DNA of 64,000 nt from Bradyrhizobium agreste (GCF_016031625.1 NZ_JACCHP010000013.1:62001-126000); one strand, 5' to 3'; positions 1 to 9,616 are shown, counted from the stretch's first letter. Program-made: numbers and translations. The notes: generated from the letters alone by a model not told the origin.

Positions 1-2
1 CG

Positions 3-392
3 GCCTTCGTGCTCGGCAATGCGATCGCCGCGATCCTCATGCGTCATACGCGCAGCGCCATGCTTCAGGTGCTGGAAAGCGACTACGTGCGCACCGCGCG
101 CGCCAAAGGACTGTTGGAGCGCACGGTGATCCTCAAGCACGCCATGCGCAATGCACTGACCCCGGTCATCACGCTCGGCGCGCTCGAGCTCGGCACGTTG
201 CTCTCCGGCGCGGTCCTGACCGAGCAAATCTTCTCCATTCCCGGGTTCGGCAAGCTGATCGTGGATGCCGTGTTCAACCGCGATTATGCCGTGGTGCAGG
301 GCGTAGTTCTGGTGACGGCCACGGTCTACATCACGCTGAATCTCGTGGCCGACATCGCCTATATCCTCGTCAATCCGCGGCTCCGGGGCTGA
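3..392 (+). CDS. ABC transporter permease, DppB/OppB type (5' truncated by window edge)
   Basis: C-terminal part of an inner-membrane permease of a dipeptide/oligopeptide/opine/nickel-type ABC importer. The reading frame is open to the left edge, so the real start lies outside the window. Visible are the cytoplasmic EAA-type coupling loop (YVRTARAKG followed by HAMRNALTP), which contacts the ATPase, and the family signature around EQIFSIPGFGKL, then a last membrane helix ending in NPRLRG. The next permease starts 3 bases after the stop, so the two are co-transcribed. The substrate cannot be deduced because the binding protein and ATPases are not in view. Confidence 0.9.
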   Translation, partial: AFVLGNAIAAILMRHTRSAMLQVLESDYVRTARAKGLLERTVILKHAMRNALTPVITLGALELGTLLSGAVLTEQIFSIPGFGKLIVDAVFNRDYAVVQGVVLVTATVYITLNLVADIAYILVNPRLRG

Positions 393-395
393 TCG

Positions 396-1280
396 ATGAC
401 CGACGCCGCGCTGCCGAGCCCTCTCACGCGAGCCGACGAGCTGGATAGCCCGGCCCGCCGCGCGCGCCGGCGGCTGTTCAAGCGCAAGGCGGCGGTGTTC
501 GGGCTCGTCGTGCTCACGATATTCATCGCCCTTGCCGTGCTCGCCCCGCTCATCGTGCCCTATGATCCCATCGCGACGAGCTGGAGCCTGGTGCGCAAGC
601 CGCCGACTGGGGCCCACTGGTTCGGCACCGACGAACTCGGCCGCGACATCCTGAGCCGCGTCGTCTATGGCGCGCGCGCCTCGCTGCTCGCCGGGCTGAT
701 CTCGGTCGCTATCGCGCTCGGCATCGGCGTGCCGCTCGGCCTGCTCGCCGGCTATCGCGGCGGCTTCACCGACGCGCTGATCAGCCGCATTACCGATGCG
801 ATGCTGGCCTGCCCATTCCTGATCCTGGCGATCGCGCTCGCCGCTTTCCTCGGCCCGAGCCTCGGCAATGCCATGATCGCGATCGGCATCTCGGCGACGC
901 CGATCTTCATCCGCCTGACCCGCGGCCAGGTGCTCGTCGTCAAAGCCGAAGACTATGTCGAAGCCGCGCGCGCACTCGGCAATCCGCCTTGGCGGATCGC
1001 GCTCTCGCACATCCTGCCGAACATCCTGCCGGCGCTGCTGGTGCAGGCGACGCTCTCGATCGCAGCGGCCATCATCGCCGAGGCCGCCCTCTCCTTCCTC
1101 GGTCTCGGCCAGCAGCCGCCGGCGCCGTCCTGGGGCAGCATGCTCAACGCGGCACAACGCTTCCTGACCCAGGCGCCCTGGATGGCCATCTGGCCGGGCC
1201 TTGCAATCTTCCTGGTCGTGCTGTCGCTGAACCTGCTCGGCGACGGCCTGCGCGACGCGCTCGACCCGAGGCAGCGCTGA
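396..1280 (+). CDS. ABC transporter permease, DppC/OppC type
   Basis: Second inner-membrane permease of the same peptide-type importer (294 aa, normal for DppC). It has the N-terminal helix preceded by a basic stretch (RRARRRLFKRK), the DppC hallmark HWFGTDELGRDILSRV near residues 70-90, the EAA coupling loop (YVEAARALGNPPWRIALSHILPN, about 187-208) and the C-terminal GDGLRDALDPR motif. It follows the DppB-type gene by 3 bases. No ATPase gene follows, since the next gene is convergent, so the ATPases and binding protein should lie upstream of the window. Confidence 0.93.
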   Translation: MTDAALPSPLTRADELDSPARRARRRLFKRKAAVFGLVVLTIFIALAVLAPLIVPYDPIATSWSLVRKPPTGAHWFGTDELGRDILSRVVYGARASLLAGLISVAIALGIGVPLGLLAGYRGGFTDALISRITDAMLACPFLILAIALAAFLGPSLGNAMIAIGISATPIFIRLTRGQVLVVKAEDYVEAARALGNPPWRIALSHILPNILPALLVQATLSIAAAIIAEAALSFLGLGQQPPAPSWGSMLNAAQRFLTQAPWMAIWPGLAIFLVVLSLNLLGDGLRDALDPRQR

Positions 1281-1309
1281 AGCGACGCAAAGGCTAACCG
1301 CGAGATTCG

Positions 1310-1336
1310 TTCACCTCTCCCGAAGGGAGAGGTGAA
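1310..1336. repeat. Perfect 12-bp inverted repeat between convergent genes
   Basis: TTCACCTCTCCC and its exact complement are separated by GAA. The hairpin lies between the ends of two convergent genes and could end transcription from either side, but no T run follows. The CTCTCCC/GGGAGAG arms recur at about 20246, 24970 and 31793, so it belongs to a dispersed palindrome family. Confidence 0.7.
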
Positions 1337-1353
1337 GATCGGCCGTCGACGGA

Positions 1354-2100
1354 TCAAATCACCACCTCCCGCAGCACGCGGCGGCAGTCCATCTCGAACT
1401 CCAGATCGACCACCGGCGGACGGGCGAAATGCCAGGTCAGCCCGGAGCGGAGCGCGCCGCGGCGGACCAGCTCGTTTACCAGCGCGTGGTGGAAGTCGTG
1501 CACGGAATAGGCCTGCACGCCGGTCGTATCCTTCCAGCCGAAGCCGAAGGCCGCCATGCGGTTTTCCATCTGCGATGTGGTGGTGAAGCGCACCTTCTCG
1601 CGCAGCCCCTCGGGACTGAGGTCGCGGTAGCGCACGGTGCGCTCGACATAGGTGCCGCTGCCCTCACGCGCCTCGGCGCCGCCGGCGATGACGAAGCTCG
1701 GCAAACTCGACCGCGTCGGTCGCGTGAAGGAGAACGCATAGAACGACGGCTCGGACGGCGGATCGATCTCGGGACAGACATTGCTGCGCGCTACCGGATT
1801 GGTGGTGCCGTCGAAGATGCCCCATTCGGACAGCGTCTTCACATAGTGCAGATTGAACGCGCGAAAGCCTTCCTCGCTGAAGGCCGCCGGCGAGCGCAGC
1901 TCGCAGGCGCAGAACGCCGTCAGAGGACGCCCCGCCTCCTGGATGAACTTTGCGGCCAGCGCAAAGCCTTCCGCGAGCGGCACCAGGCGGTCGAACCGGA
2001 CCCGCTCGATCTCGTAGCCCGCGTCCGCGGCTGCGCCAGCCGAGTACTGAAACACGGACGGGATGAAGCGATAATTGCCGGCCGAGAATTCGCGCGTCAT
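1354..2100 (-). CDS. RidA-like protein, possibly 2-aminomuconate-deaminase (CnbZ) related
   Basis: A 248-aa soluble protein without signal peptide or membrane segment. The stretches NPVARSNVCP (about residue 101) and PSEPSFYAFSFTRP recall the YjgF/RidA fold and the CnbZ-type 2-aminomuconate deaminases. This assignment is from memory of the family and is weak. The start is well placed: AGGAG lies just before the ATG, and only 9 bases separate it from the stop of the cyclase-response regulator. It is therefore probably the last gene of the sensor-kinase operon and may be an output or metabolic partner of that system. Confidence 0.6.
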   Translation of the reverse strand: MTREFSAGNYRFIPSVFQYSAGAAADAGYEIERVRFDRLVPLAEGFALAAKFIQEAGRPLTAFCACELRSPAAFSEEGFRAFNLHYVKTLSEWGIFDGTTNPVARSNVCPEIDPPSEPSFYAFSFTRPTRSSLPSFVIAGGAEAREGSGTYVERTVRYRDLSPEGLREKVRFTTTSQMENRMAAFGFGWKDTTGVQAYSVHDFHHALVNELVRRGALRSGLTWHFARPPVVDLEFEMDCRRVLREVVI

Positions 2101-2109
2101 GACGGACTC

Positions 2110-3360
2110 CTATTCCAATTGCATGCGAGCGCCCTTGGCGCCGTTGAGCAGGCGCTTCAGGTGAAATCCGGCCAGCGGATCGTCGGCGTGCATACCGACC
2201 AGCGCGGCGAAGGCCGGCATGGCGGCGGCATCGCCGGCCTCCATCTTGGCAAAGGCTTCGGCATATTGCGCTGTCGCCGGCGCCTCGAATTTCGCCTGCG
2301 GCAGCGGTTCGAACGCGCGCAGCGGCTCGCTGCGTCCGCGCAGCATCAGATCGCCCACGGGACGGCCATGAAAATTTTCGGCGCCTTCCGCCACGCTGGC
2401 ACTGACGCAAATGCGCGTTCCCAGGTGCTTGTTCGCCGCCTCCAGCCGGGCCGCCGTATTGATGGTGTCGCCATAGGCCGTGTAATCGAAGAAGCGATTG
2501 CCGCCAAAATTGCCGACCAGCGCCGGACCGGCATGGGCACCGATGCGCGTGGCTCCGAAATTCACGCCTCTTGCCTTCCAGCGCGCCGAAAAATCCTGTG
2601 CCCAGGCGTCGAGAGCATGGGCACAGGCGACCGCGCGCGTTGCATAGTCCGGCTGGTCGCCGGGGGCGTTGAACAGCACCTGGATCGCATCGCCGATGAT
2701 CTTGGCGACCGTCCCCTCATGGGCAAACACGATCTCGGTCATGCCGCCGACATATTCGTTGAGGAGCTCGCCCAGCGTCTGCGGTGGCGCGGTCTCGACC
2801 AGCGAGGTGAAGCCGGTGATATCGGTGAAGAGGGTGGCGACATCGCGCCACTGCACCTCCATGCCGTCGCCCTCAACGTCCGCGGCCAGCCGCCTTGCGA
2901 TCTCCGGCGAGAAGAAGCGCGACAGCGAGGCATGGGCCCGCTCGGCTTCCATCTGGCGCCGCCGCACCTCGCGCAGCATCTCCACGTGGCGGATGGTCTT
3001 CTCGATCGTGGCGTCGAGGTCGGCGAAGTCGATCGGCTTGGTCAGGAAGTCGAACGCACCGCGGTTCATGGCCGTGCGGATGTTGCTCATGTCGCCATAG
3101 GCCGAGACGATGATGGTCGACTTCTTCTCCTCGGCCTCCTGGAGCTTCGCGAGCAGCGACAGGCCGTCCATCCGCGGCATGTTGATGTCCGAGACCACCA
3201 TGTCGACATGCGGATTCTGCTCCAGCGATTCCAGCGCCTCGAGGCCGTCGCGCGCGAAGATCAGCGCGAGCTGCCCATCGCGGATCTGCCTGCGGAATTT
3301 CTGCAGGATCAGCGCCTCGAGGTCCGGCTCGTCGTCGACGAAGAGGATGGTCGCAGTCAT
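2110..3360 (-). CDS. Response regulator with class III adenylate/guanylate cyclase output domain
   Basis: A 416-aa fusion. Residues 1-125 form a CheY-like receiver: acidic pair D9/D10, phospho-acceptor D58 in VVSDINMP and K108 in LTKPID. A coiled linker (about 125-165) leads to a class III nucleotide cyclase: first metal Asp D180 in LFTDITGFT, adenine-type Lys K220 and second metal Asp D224 in AKIIGDAIQ, and the NTAARLEAAN transition-state motif. It should make cAMP (Lys in the purine site) in response to phosphorylation by the kinase encoded upstream. The ATG overlaps the stop of the preceding response regulator by 4 bases. Confidence 0.93.
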   Translation of the reverse strand: MTATILFVDDEPDLEALILQKFRRQIRDGQLALIFARDGLEALESLEQNPHVDMVVSDINMPRMDGLSLLAKLQEAEEKKSTIIVSAYGDMSNIRTAMNRGAFDFLTKPIDFADLDATIEKTIRHVEMLREVRRRQMEAERAHASLSRFFSPEIARRLAADVEGDGMEVQWRDVATLFTDITGFTSLVETAPPQTLGELLNEYVGGMTEIVFAHEGTVAKIIGDAIQVLFNAPGDQPDYATRAVACAHALDAWAQDFSARWKARGVNFGATRIGAHAGPALVGNFGGNRFFDYTAYGDTINTAARLEAANKHLGTRICVSASVAEGAENFHGRPVGDLMLRGRSEPLRAFEPLPQAKFEAPATAQYAEAFAKMEAGDAAAMPAFAALVGMHADDPLAGFHLKRLLNGAKGARMQLE

Positions 3361-3746
3361 GCGGCTTCCTCGAGCCTCGTATCGATCGCCTGGCGCAGCA
3401 GGGCAAAGTCGATCGGCTTGGTGAGGAGCCCGACGGCGCCCCGCTCGATCGCCTTGCGGCGCGTCTCGGCATCGCCATAGGCCGTGATCATGATGACGGG
3501 AACATCGGGATGCGCGGCACGCACCTTCGGCAGCATGTCGAGGCCGCTCATGCCGGGCATGTTGATGTCGGACAGGATCAGGATCAGCGAGGGATCACGG
3601 ACCTCGGCGGCGCGCTTGAGCGCCTCGGGGGCCGAAAGTGCAAACTCCATCTGAAAGCGCCCGGCGCGCAGGTCGCGCCGGAACTGCTGCCGAAACAGTG
3701 CCTCGACGTCGGGCTCGTCATCGACGACCAGGATGTAAACGTTCAA
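3357..3746 (-). CDS. Single-domain response regulator (CheY-like)
   Basis: A 129-aa receiver with no output domain: acidic pair at D9/D10, phospho-acceptor D60 in LSDINMPGMSG, T88 in MITAYGD and K110 in LTKPIDF. It overlaps both the upstream kinase gene and the downstream cyclase-regulator gene by 4 bases, so the three are translationally coupled. It closely resembles the receiver of the next gene, so it could be a competing phosphate sink, a phosphorelay intermediate or a protein-interaction switch. Confidence 0.93.
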   Translation of the reverse strand: MNVYILVVDDEPDVEALFRQQFRRDLRAGRFQMEFALSAPEALKRAAEVRDPSLILILSDINMPGMSGLDMLPKVRAAHPDVPVIMITAYGDAETRRKAIERGAVGLLTKPIDFALLRQAIDTRLEEAA

Positions 3747-6325
3747 GACTTTCCTCCGGAAGTGTCGCGCGCTGCCATCGTCCGCGGCAGCGCGATGATG
3801 AATTCGGTGAATACACCTTGTGTGGTGTTCACGTCGATCGTGCCGCCGTGTTGTTTCACCACGATGTCGTGGCTCATCGAAAGGCCGAGTCCGGTGCCTT
3901 CCCCGGCCGGCTTGGTGGTGAAGAAGGGATTGAACATCTTCTCCTTCACTTCGGCTGGAATCCCGGTGCCGTTGTCGCGAATCCGGATCTCGACCCTGTC
4001 GCCGAGATTCTTCGTTGCCGCGCGCAAGGTCGGCTCGAACGCATCGCCCTCGCTCTCCTTGCGCTTGGCCGCGGCATAGAAACCGTTCGAGATCAGGTTC
4101 AGCAAGACGCGCGTGATCTCCTGCGGATAGACGTCGATCATGCCGGCAGCCGGGTCGAAATCGCGCTGAAGCGTGACGTTGAAGGCAGGCCTTTCGGCGC
4201 GCGCGCCGTGATAGGCAAGATTGAGGCTCTCCTCGACCACCGCATTGATATCGACGGCGCGATGCTCGCCGGAACCCTGACGCGAATGCAGCAGCATGTT
4301 CCTGACGATGGAATCGGCGCGCTTGCCGTGCTGCACCACCTTCTCGAGATTGGCCCTGAGCATGCCGGTGAGCTCCTCGACCTCCTCCTTCGTCTTGCCG
4401 TCGAGCGCGGCGGATTGCAGGATCTCGTTGAGCTCGTCGATCAGCTCGGTCGAGACCGCGGAGAAATTGTTGACGAAGTTGAGCGGGTTCTTGATCTCGT
4501 GGGCGATGCCGGCGGTGAGCTGGCCGAGTGAAGCGAGCTTCTCGGTCTGAATCAGGCGGTCCTGCGCGGTGCGGAGGTCATCGAGCGACTGCGACAGCTC
4601 TGTGGTGCGCTCCTGGACCTCCTCAAACAGCCGGACATTCTCGATCGCGATCAAGGCCTGATCGGCAAAGGTGGTCGCGAGTTCGATTTGCTTGTCGCTG
4701 AAGGGACGCACCATGTGTCGCGTCAAGACGAATACCCCGATTGGGGCGCCCTCCCGGAGCATAGGCACGCCAAGCATCGTCCGCACGTTGGAGCGCCTGC
4801 GGGCGGAAGAGGGTGCGAATTCCGGATCGGCCTGCACGTCCGGGACATGGACTGTCCTTCGATCGAGCAGCGTGCGTCCGACCACACTTCCCCGCTCGGG
4901 TACGGAAGCGAAGGTCCGGAGCTTGTTCTCCTGCTCCGGGTCGAGCCCGCAGCTTGCGGCCAAATAGAAGACCCCCTCACGAGGGCGAAAGATCGTCCCC
5001 TCATCGGCGTCACACAAGCGCGCCGCTGACCCGACGAGCGTGTTCAGCACGGCTTGCAGGTCGAACGCCGAACGGCTGATGACTTTCAACACATCGGCGG
5101 TCGCAGTCTGCTGCTGCAGAGCCTCGCTCAATTCCGCTGTGCGCCGCTCGACCTTGTTCTCGAGGTCGGCATAGGATTCCTGCAAGCGCGCGCCCATCTC
5201 GTTGAACTGGTCGGCGAGGCCTTCGAGCTCGTCGCCAGTCTTGATCGAGATGCGCTGGGAGAAGTTGCCGCCGCCGATCCGCTCGGCGCCGCTGCGGAGC
5301 GCCTGGATCGGACCGACCATGCGGCGCGCCAGGAAAACACCGGCGAGCACCGCGAAAATGGATGCCGCGAGCAGTACGATGGCAAGCCGTTGCAACGAGG
5401 CATAGAGCGAAGCGTAGGCCTCTTCGACAGGAAGCTCCACGAACATGGTCCAGCCCAGCGGCGCGATCGGGGCTGAGGCCGTCAGAACCGTCTGCCCCTG
5501 GATGTTGGTCGCCTCTTGCAATGAATCCGGCGTGGTGCCGCCACCGGCCCGGGCACCCCGCACCTGCGCGAGGCCGGACATGTCGGTGTTGCGCAGCACG
5601 AGACTGATGTCGGGATGCGCGATCAGGCGGCCCTCCGGGCCGACCACATAGGCGTGGCCGTGCTCGCCGACCTTGATCTGGGACACGACGTCCCAGATCA
5701 GCTTGAGGTTGACCTCGGCGATGCTGACGCCGGCATCCTTTCGCGCACCCGCCAGAGCCAGTGTCATGTAGGGTTCGGACTCCCGGCGGAAATAGACCGG
5801 CCCGTAATAGACCTTGCGCGCAACCGCCTCGGTGAACTTCGGATCGTTCGACAGGTCTATCCCGCTGTCGAGCGCGTCCATCGCCAGTCGCGAGACCCGC
5901 AGCCGCTCCTTGCCGGTCGAATCCACCTGGGCCAGCTCGGTGATCGCAGGCACCTGTCGCAACAGGCGCAGCGCGTCGAACCGGCGCTGCTCGATCGAGC
6001 CGCCCGACCAGGGCAGCTGCGTCGTCCAGCCGAGCTGGCTCTCGATCTCCTTGACGAACTGGCCGATCTTGGCCGCAGCCGCCTCGGCCTGCTCGTGCTG
6101 GACCCGGATCAGCGAGGCCTTGTGCTCGCGATAGTAGAAGTAGACCTCGAACAAGCCGTTGGCGAGCAGCGCAATGGCGACGACGGCCACGAACAGCGCG
6201 ACATATTTGGCAAAGAGCCGGGTCCGGATCCCACGGCCCGCCGTCTCGCCCGAGGCGGCCGCGCCCGGGGGCGCACGCGGCAGTGTCCCGGCTTGGGGTG
6301 TGTCGGGGTGAAGGGACAGGCTCAT
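3743..6325 (-). CDS. Membrane sensor histidine kinase (Cache-HAMP-GAF-HisKA-HATPase)
   Basis: About 860 aa. A transmembrane helix (KYVALFVAVVAIALLANGLF) precedes a periplasmic Cache-type sensor domain (contains GEHGHAYVVGPEGRLIAHPD), a second helix, HAMP, a coiled segment, a cytoplasmic GAF domain, then the dimerisation/phospho-acceptor box AGIAHEIKNPLNF and an ATPase domain with N (NLISNGFYAA), G1 (DNGTGIP) and G2 (GLGLSMSHDI) boxes. It is the first gene of the operon with the two response regulators. A longer GTG start at 6385 is open, but it abuts the terminator of the upstream pump operon, so the ATG at 6325 is preferred. The start is uncertain. Confidence 0.9.
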   Translation of the reverse strand: MSLSLHPDTPQAGTLPRAPPGAAASGETAGRGIRTRLFAKYVALFVAVVAIALLANGLFEVYFYYREHKASLIRVQHEQAEAAAAKIGQFVKEIESQLGWTTQLPWSGGSIEQRRFDALRLLRQVPAITELAQVDSTGKERLRVSRLAMDALDSGIDLSNDPKFTEAVARKVYYGPVYFRRESEPYMTLALAGARKDAGVSIAEVNLKLIWDVVSQIKVGEHGHAYVVGPEGRLIAHPDISLVLRNTDMSGLAQVRGARAGGGTTPDSLQEATNIQGQTVLTASAPIAPLGWTMFVELPVEEAYASLYASLQRLAIVLLAASIFAVLAGVFLARRMVGPIQALRSGAERIGGGNFSQRISIKTGDELEGLADQFNEMGARLQESYADLENKVERRTAELSEALQQQTATADVLKVISRSAFDLQAVLNTLVGSAARLCDADEGTIFRPREGVFYLAASCGLDPEQENKLRTFASVPERGSVVGRTLLDRRTVHVPDVQADPEFAPSSARRRSNVRTMLGVPMLREGAPIGVFVLTRHMVRPFSDKQIELATTFADQALIAIENVRLFEEVQERTTELSQSLDDLRTAQDRLIQTEKLASLGQLTAGIAHEIKNPLNFVNNFSAVSTELIDELNEILQSAALDGKTKEEVEELTGMLRANLEKVVQHGKRADSIVRNMLLHSRQGSGEHRAVDINAVVEESLNLAYHGARAERPAFNVTLQRDFDPAAGMIDVYPQEITRVLLNLISNGFYAAAKRKESEGDAFEPTLRAATKNLGDRVEIRIRDNGTGIPAEVKEKMFNPFFTTKPAGEGTGLGLSMSHDIVVKQHGGTIDVNTTQGVFTEFIIALPRTMAARDTSGGKS

Positions 6326-6393
6326 CCCGCGAAACCTAGCAAGAAGACCGGATCTTGTCTCTCGGAAGCGCGGGAAACGGCTCACCCGATCCC

Positions 6394-6427
6394 AAAAGGG
6401 CGGCAGCGGATGACCGCTGCCGCCCTT
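6394..6427 (-). terminator. Rho-independent terminator of the RND efflux operon
   Basis: A 14-bp GC-rich stem (AAGGGCGGCAGCGG and its complement) with a 4-base loop, followed on the minus strand by TTTT. It lies 24 bases after the stop of the RND pump gene and insulates it from the sensor-kinase operon. Confidence 0.88.
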
Positions 6428-6450
6428 CGAGACTAGCCTTGCCAGCGGCC

Positions 6451-9400
6451 TCAGGTCGGCCGCAGCACCTTTGAATCGAGGTCGAGCTCGTTGACCTGCT
6501 TGTTCCGCTCGGAATCGGCTGCCGCGCGATGGTCGGTCGCCAGCACCACATAGACCGCCGGCAGCACGAACAGCGTAAACAGCGTGCCGATCGACATGCC
6601 GGCGACGACCACGAGGCCGATCGAGAAGCGGCTGGCCGCGCCCGCGCCGGTCGCGGTCAGGAGCGGGATCAGGCCGGTCACCATCGCGGCCGTGGTCATC
6701 AGGATCGGCCGCAGGCGGATGCGGGCCGACATCTCGATGGCCGAACGGCGGTCAAGCCGCTCGTTGACCTGGAGCTCGTTGGCGAACTCCACCATCAGGA
6801 TGCCGTGCTTGGTGATCAGGCCGACCAAGGTGAGCAGACCGACCTGGGTGTAGATATTCATGGTCGCCGCGCCGAAGAACAGCGGGATCAGAGCACCGAC
6901 GATCGCCATCGGCACCGAGATCATGATGACCAGCGGGTCGCGCAGGCTCTCGAACTGCGCCGCCAGCACCAGGAAGATGATGATCAGCGCGAAGCCGAAA
7001 GTGATCGCGAGCTGATTGCCCTCCTGAACATATTGCCGGCTATCGGCCAGATAGTCGTGGCTGAAGCCCTGCGGCAGCTTCTTGGCCTCGCTTTCGAGGA
7101 AATCCACCGCGGCGCCGACAGTCACGCCCGGCATCGGCACGGCCGAGAACGTCGCCGAATTGAGCTGGTTGAAGTGGGTCAGCGAATTCGGGTCGGTCTT
7201 GGTTTCGATGGACACCACGGTCGACAGCGGCAGCTGCTGGCCGGTATTGGTCGTCACATAGTAGCCGCCGAGCGATTCCGGCGACAGCCGCTTCGCGCGC
7301 GGCACCTGCGGGATCACCTGGTAAGACCGGCCCTCAAGATTGAAGCGGTTGACGTAATTGCCGCCGAGCAGCACGGCGAGCGTGGCGCCGAGGTTCTGCA
7401 TGTTGACGCCGAGGTCCTGCGCCTTGGTGCGGTCGATCGTCACCTTGACGTTCGGCTGGTTGAAGTTGAGATCGCTATCGGAGACGATGAACATGCCGCT
7501 CTTGCGCGCGGCGGCCTTCAGCTTCTCCATCTGTTCATAGACGGTCTGGAAGCCGGCGGTGGAGTTGATCACCATCTGGATCGGCAGGCCACCCGGTCCG
7601 CCCGGCAGCGGCGGCAGGTTGAACGCGAAGGCCTGCACGCCCTCAATCTTCGAGAGCTCGGCCTGCACCAGCGGCTTCAGCTGGATCGAGGAGCGCTTGC
7701 GCTCGTCCCAGGGTTTGAGCAGCATGCCGGCGATACCGCCTTGCGGGCCGTTGATGCCGTTCAGCACGAAGCGCAGATCGGTCTCGGGGAATTTCGCGAA
7801 TTCCTTGTCGAGCTTGTCGCCGTAGAAATCGAGATAGTCGATGTTGGCGTATTTCGGCGCCTTGGTCACCGCGAACACAATGCCCTGGTCTTCCTCGGGC
7901 GCAAGCTCCTTCGAGGTGTGCATATAGAGGAAACCGACGAGGCCGAGGATCGTGATCGCGAACAGACCGGTGATGGCCTTGTAGTCCAGCGAGCGATCGA
8001 GCTTGCGGCCATACCAGCGCGTCATCGCGCCGAACACTTTGTTGACGAGCTTGGCGAAGCGGCTCTCTTCGGCGGTCTTCAGCAGAACCGAGCACATCAT
8101 CGGCGACAGCGTCAGCGCGATCACGCCTGATACGATCACAGAGCCCGCAAGCGTGAAGGCGAACTCGCGGAACAGCGAGCCGGTGAGGCCACCGAGGAAA
8201 CCGATCGGCGCGTACACCGCAGCCAGCGTGATGGTCATCGAGATGACGGGACCCACGATCTCGCGCGCGCCTTGCAGCGAGGCCTGGACCGGCGTCTTGC
8301 CCTCCTCCAGATGGCGGTGGATGTTCTCGACCACGACGATGGCGTCGTCGACGACGAGGCCGATCGCCAGCACCATCGCGAGCAGGGTCAGGAGATTGAA
8401 GCTGAACCCCAGCGCCAGCATCAGGGTGCAGACGCCGATCATCGACAGCGGAATGGTGACGACGGGAATGATGACCGAACGCAGCGAGGCCAGAAACAGG
8501 AAGATCACCACGATCACGATGATCACGGCTTCGCCCAGCGTCTTCTCTACCTCCTCGATCGAGGACTGGATGAACTTGGTCGAGTCGTAGGCGACCTTCA
8601 TCTTCATCGATGGCGGCAGATTGCGTTCGAGCTCGGGGAACAGCGCGCGGACGCCCTTCACCAGCGTCAGCGGGTTGCCTTGCGGCGTTGCCTGCACGCC
8701 GATGAAGATTGCGTGCTCACCGTTGAAGGCAACGCTTGCGTCCGTGCTCTGGGCGGCCAGCTCGACGGTGGCGATATCCTCCATCCGCACGAAGCCGCCG
8801 TCCTTGGCCTTGACGATCATCTTCTTGAACTGATCGACATTGGTCAGGCCCGTATTGGTCGAGACGTTCGAGACAATCAGATAACCCTTGGTCTGGCCCG
8901 CCGCAGACTGGAAGTTGTTGGCCTGGATCGCCGCCGCGACGTCCGCCGGCGATACGTTGCGGCCCGCCATTTTCACCGGGTCGAGCCACAGCCGCATCGC
9001 AAAGGTCTGGCCGCCCAAAATGTCGGCCGAGGCCACGCCATCGACGGTCGACAGCACCGGCTGCACCACGCGCGTCAGATAGTCGGAGATGGCCGAGCCC
9101 GACAGTTCCTCGGAGGAGAAGCCGAGATACATCACGGCCGTGGTCTGGCCCGTGGTCTTGGTGACGATCGGGTCGTTGGATTCCTTCGGGATCAGATACT
9201 TCACCGAATTCGTCTTCGCCAGCACCTCGGTGAGCGCCTGGTTCGGATCGAAATTCAGCTTGATGTAGACCTGGATCGTCGAGGTGCCGAGCACCGAGGA
9301 CGAGGTGATGTAGTCGACGCCCTCGGCGGAGGCGACCGCCTGCTCGATCGGGGTGGTGATGAAGCCCTGGATCAGATCTGCGGACGCACCGGGATAGACG

Positions 9401-9546
9401 GTCGTGATGTTGATGACCGTGTTCGACAGCTTCGGATATTGCCGGATCGGCAGCACCATCGCCGCGCGCAAGCCGATCAGCAGGATCAGCAGGCTGACGA
9501 CGACCGACAGAACCGGTCGTTTGATGAAAATGTCGGTAAAGGCCAT
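6451..9546 (-). CDS. RND multidrug efflux transporter, HAE1 family (AcrB/MexB-like)
   Basis: Inner-membrane proton-driven drug/solute exporter, about 1031 aa from the preferred ATG (a TTG 30 bases upstream is also open). It begins with the family hallmark MAFTDIFIKRPVLSVV and shows the two six-helix bundles. The proton-relay Asp pair is present in GLVVDDAIVVVENIH (transmembrane helix 4), and the C-terminal bundle includes GLITKHGILMVEFANE and RLRPILMTTAAMV. It is last in a TetR-adaptor-pump operon. No outer-membrane channel gene accompanies it, so a shared TolC-type protein is probably used. Confidence 0.95.
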   Translation of the reverse strand: MAFTDIFIKRPVLSVVVSLLILLIGLRAAMVLPIRQYPKLSNTVINITTVYPGASADLIQGFITTPIEQAVASAEGVDYITSSSVLGTSTIQVYIKLNFDPNQALTEVLAKTNSVKYLIPKESNDPIVTKTTGQTTAVMYLGFSSEELSGSAISDYLTRVVQPVLSTVDGVASADILGGQTFAMRLWLDPVKMAGRNVSPADVAAAIQANNFQSAAGQTKGYLIVSNVSTNTGLTNVDQFKKMIVKAKDGGFVRMEDIATVELAAQSTDASVAFNGEHAIFIGVQATPQGNPLTLVKGVRALFPELERNLPPSMKMKVAYDSTKFIQSSIEEVEKTLGEAVIIVIVVIFLFLASLRSVIIPVVTIPLSMIGVCTLMLALGFSFNLLTLLAMVLAIGLVVDDAIVVVENIHRHLEEGKTPVQASLQGAREIVGPVISMTITLAAVYAPIGFLGGLTGSLFREFAFTLAGSVIVSGVIALTLSPMMCSVLLKTAEESRFAKLVNKVFGAMTRWYGRKLDRSLDYKAITGLFAITILGLVGFLYMHTSKELAPEEDQGIVFAVTKAPKYANIDYLDFYGDKLDKEFAKFPETDLRFVLNGINGPQGGIAGMLLKPWDERKRSSIQLKPLVQAELSKIEGVQAFAFNLPPLPGGPGGLPIQMVINSTAGFQTVYEQMEKLKAAARKSGMFIVSDSDLNFNQPNVKVTIDRTKAQDLGVNMQNLGATLAVLLGGNYVNRFNLEGRSYQVIPQVPRAKRLSPESLGGYYVTTNTGQQLPLSTVVSIETKTDPNSLTHFNQLNSATFSAVPMPGVTVGAAVDFLESEAKKLPQGFSHDYLADSRQYVQEGNQLAITFGFALIIIFLVLAAQFESLRDPLVIMISVPMAIVGALIPLFFGAATMNIYTQVGLLTLVGLITKHGILMVEFANELQVNERLDRRSAIEMSARIRLRPILMTTAAMVTGLIPLLTATGAGAASRFSIGLVVVAGMSIGTLFTLFVLPAVYVVLATDHRAAADSERNKQVNELDLDSKVLRPT

Positions 9547-9616
9547 CGCGGGCGATCTCGATTTCTTTTGTCTCAAGATGCGTGATCCGGCCGGGCCGGA
9601 TCACGCGAGGATGTTG

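Noticed and set aside
1429..3480. 683-codon plus-strand open frame opposite the signalling operon
   Set aside because: It is an antisense shadow caused by high GC. Its protein is Arg/His/Gly-rich, and the minus strand encodes clear domains throughout.
6326..6385. GTG start at 6385 for the sensor kinase
   Set aside because: Only 6 bases separate it from the T run of the pump-operon terminator, and the extra 20 residues are Arg/Phe-rich with no family counterpart that I know of. Not fully excluded.
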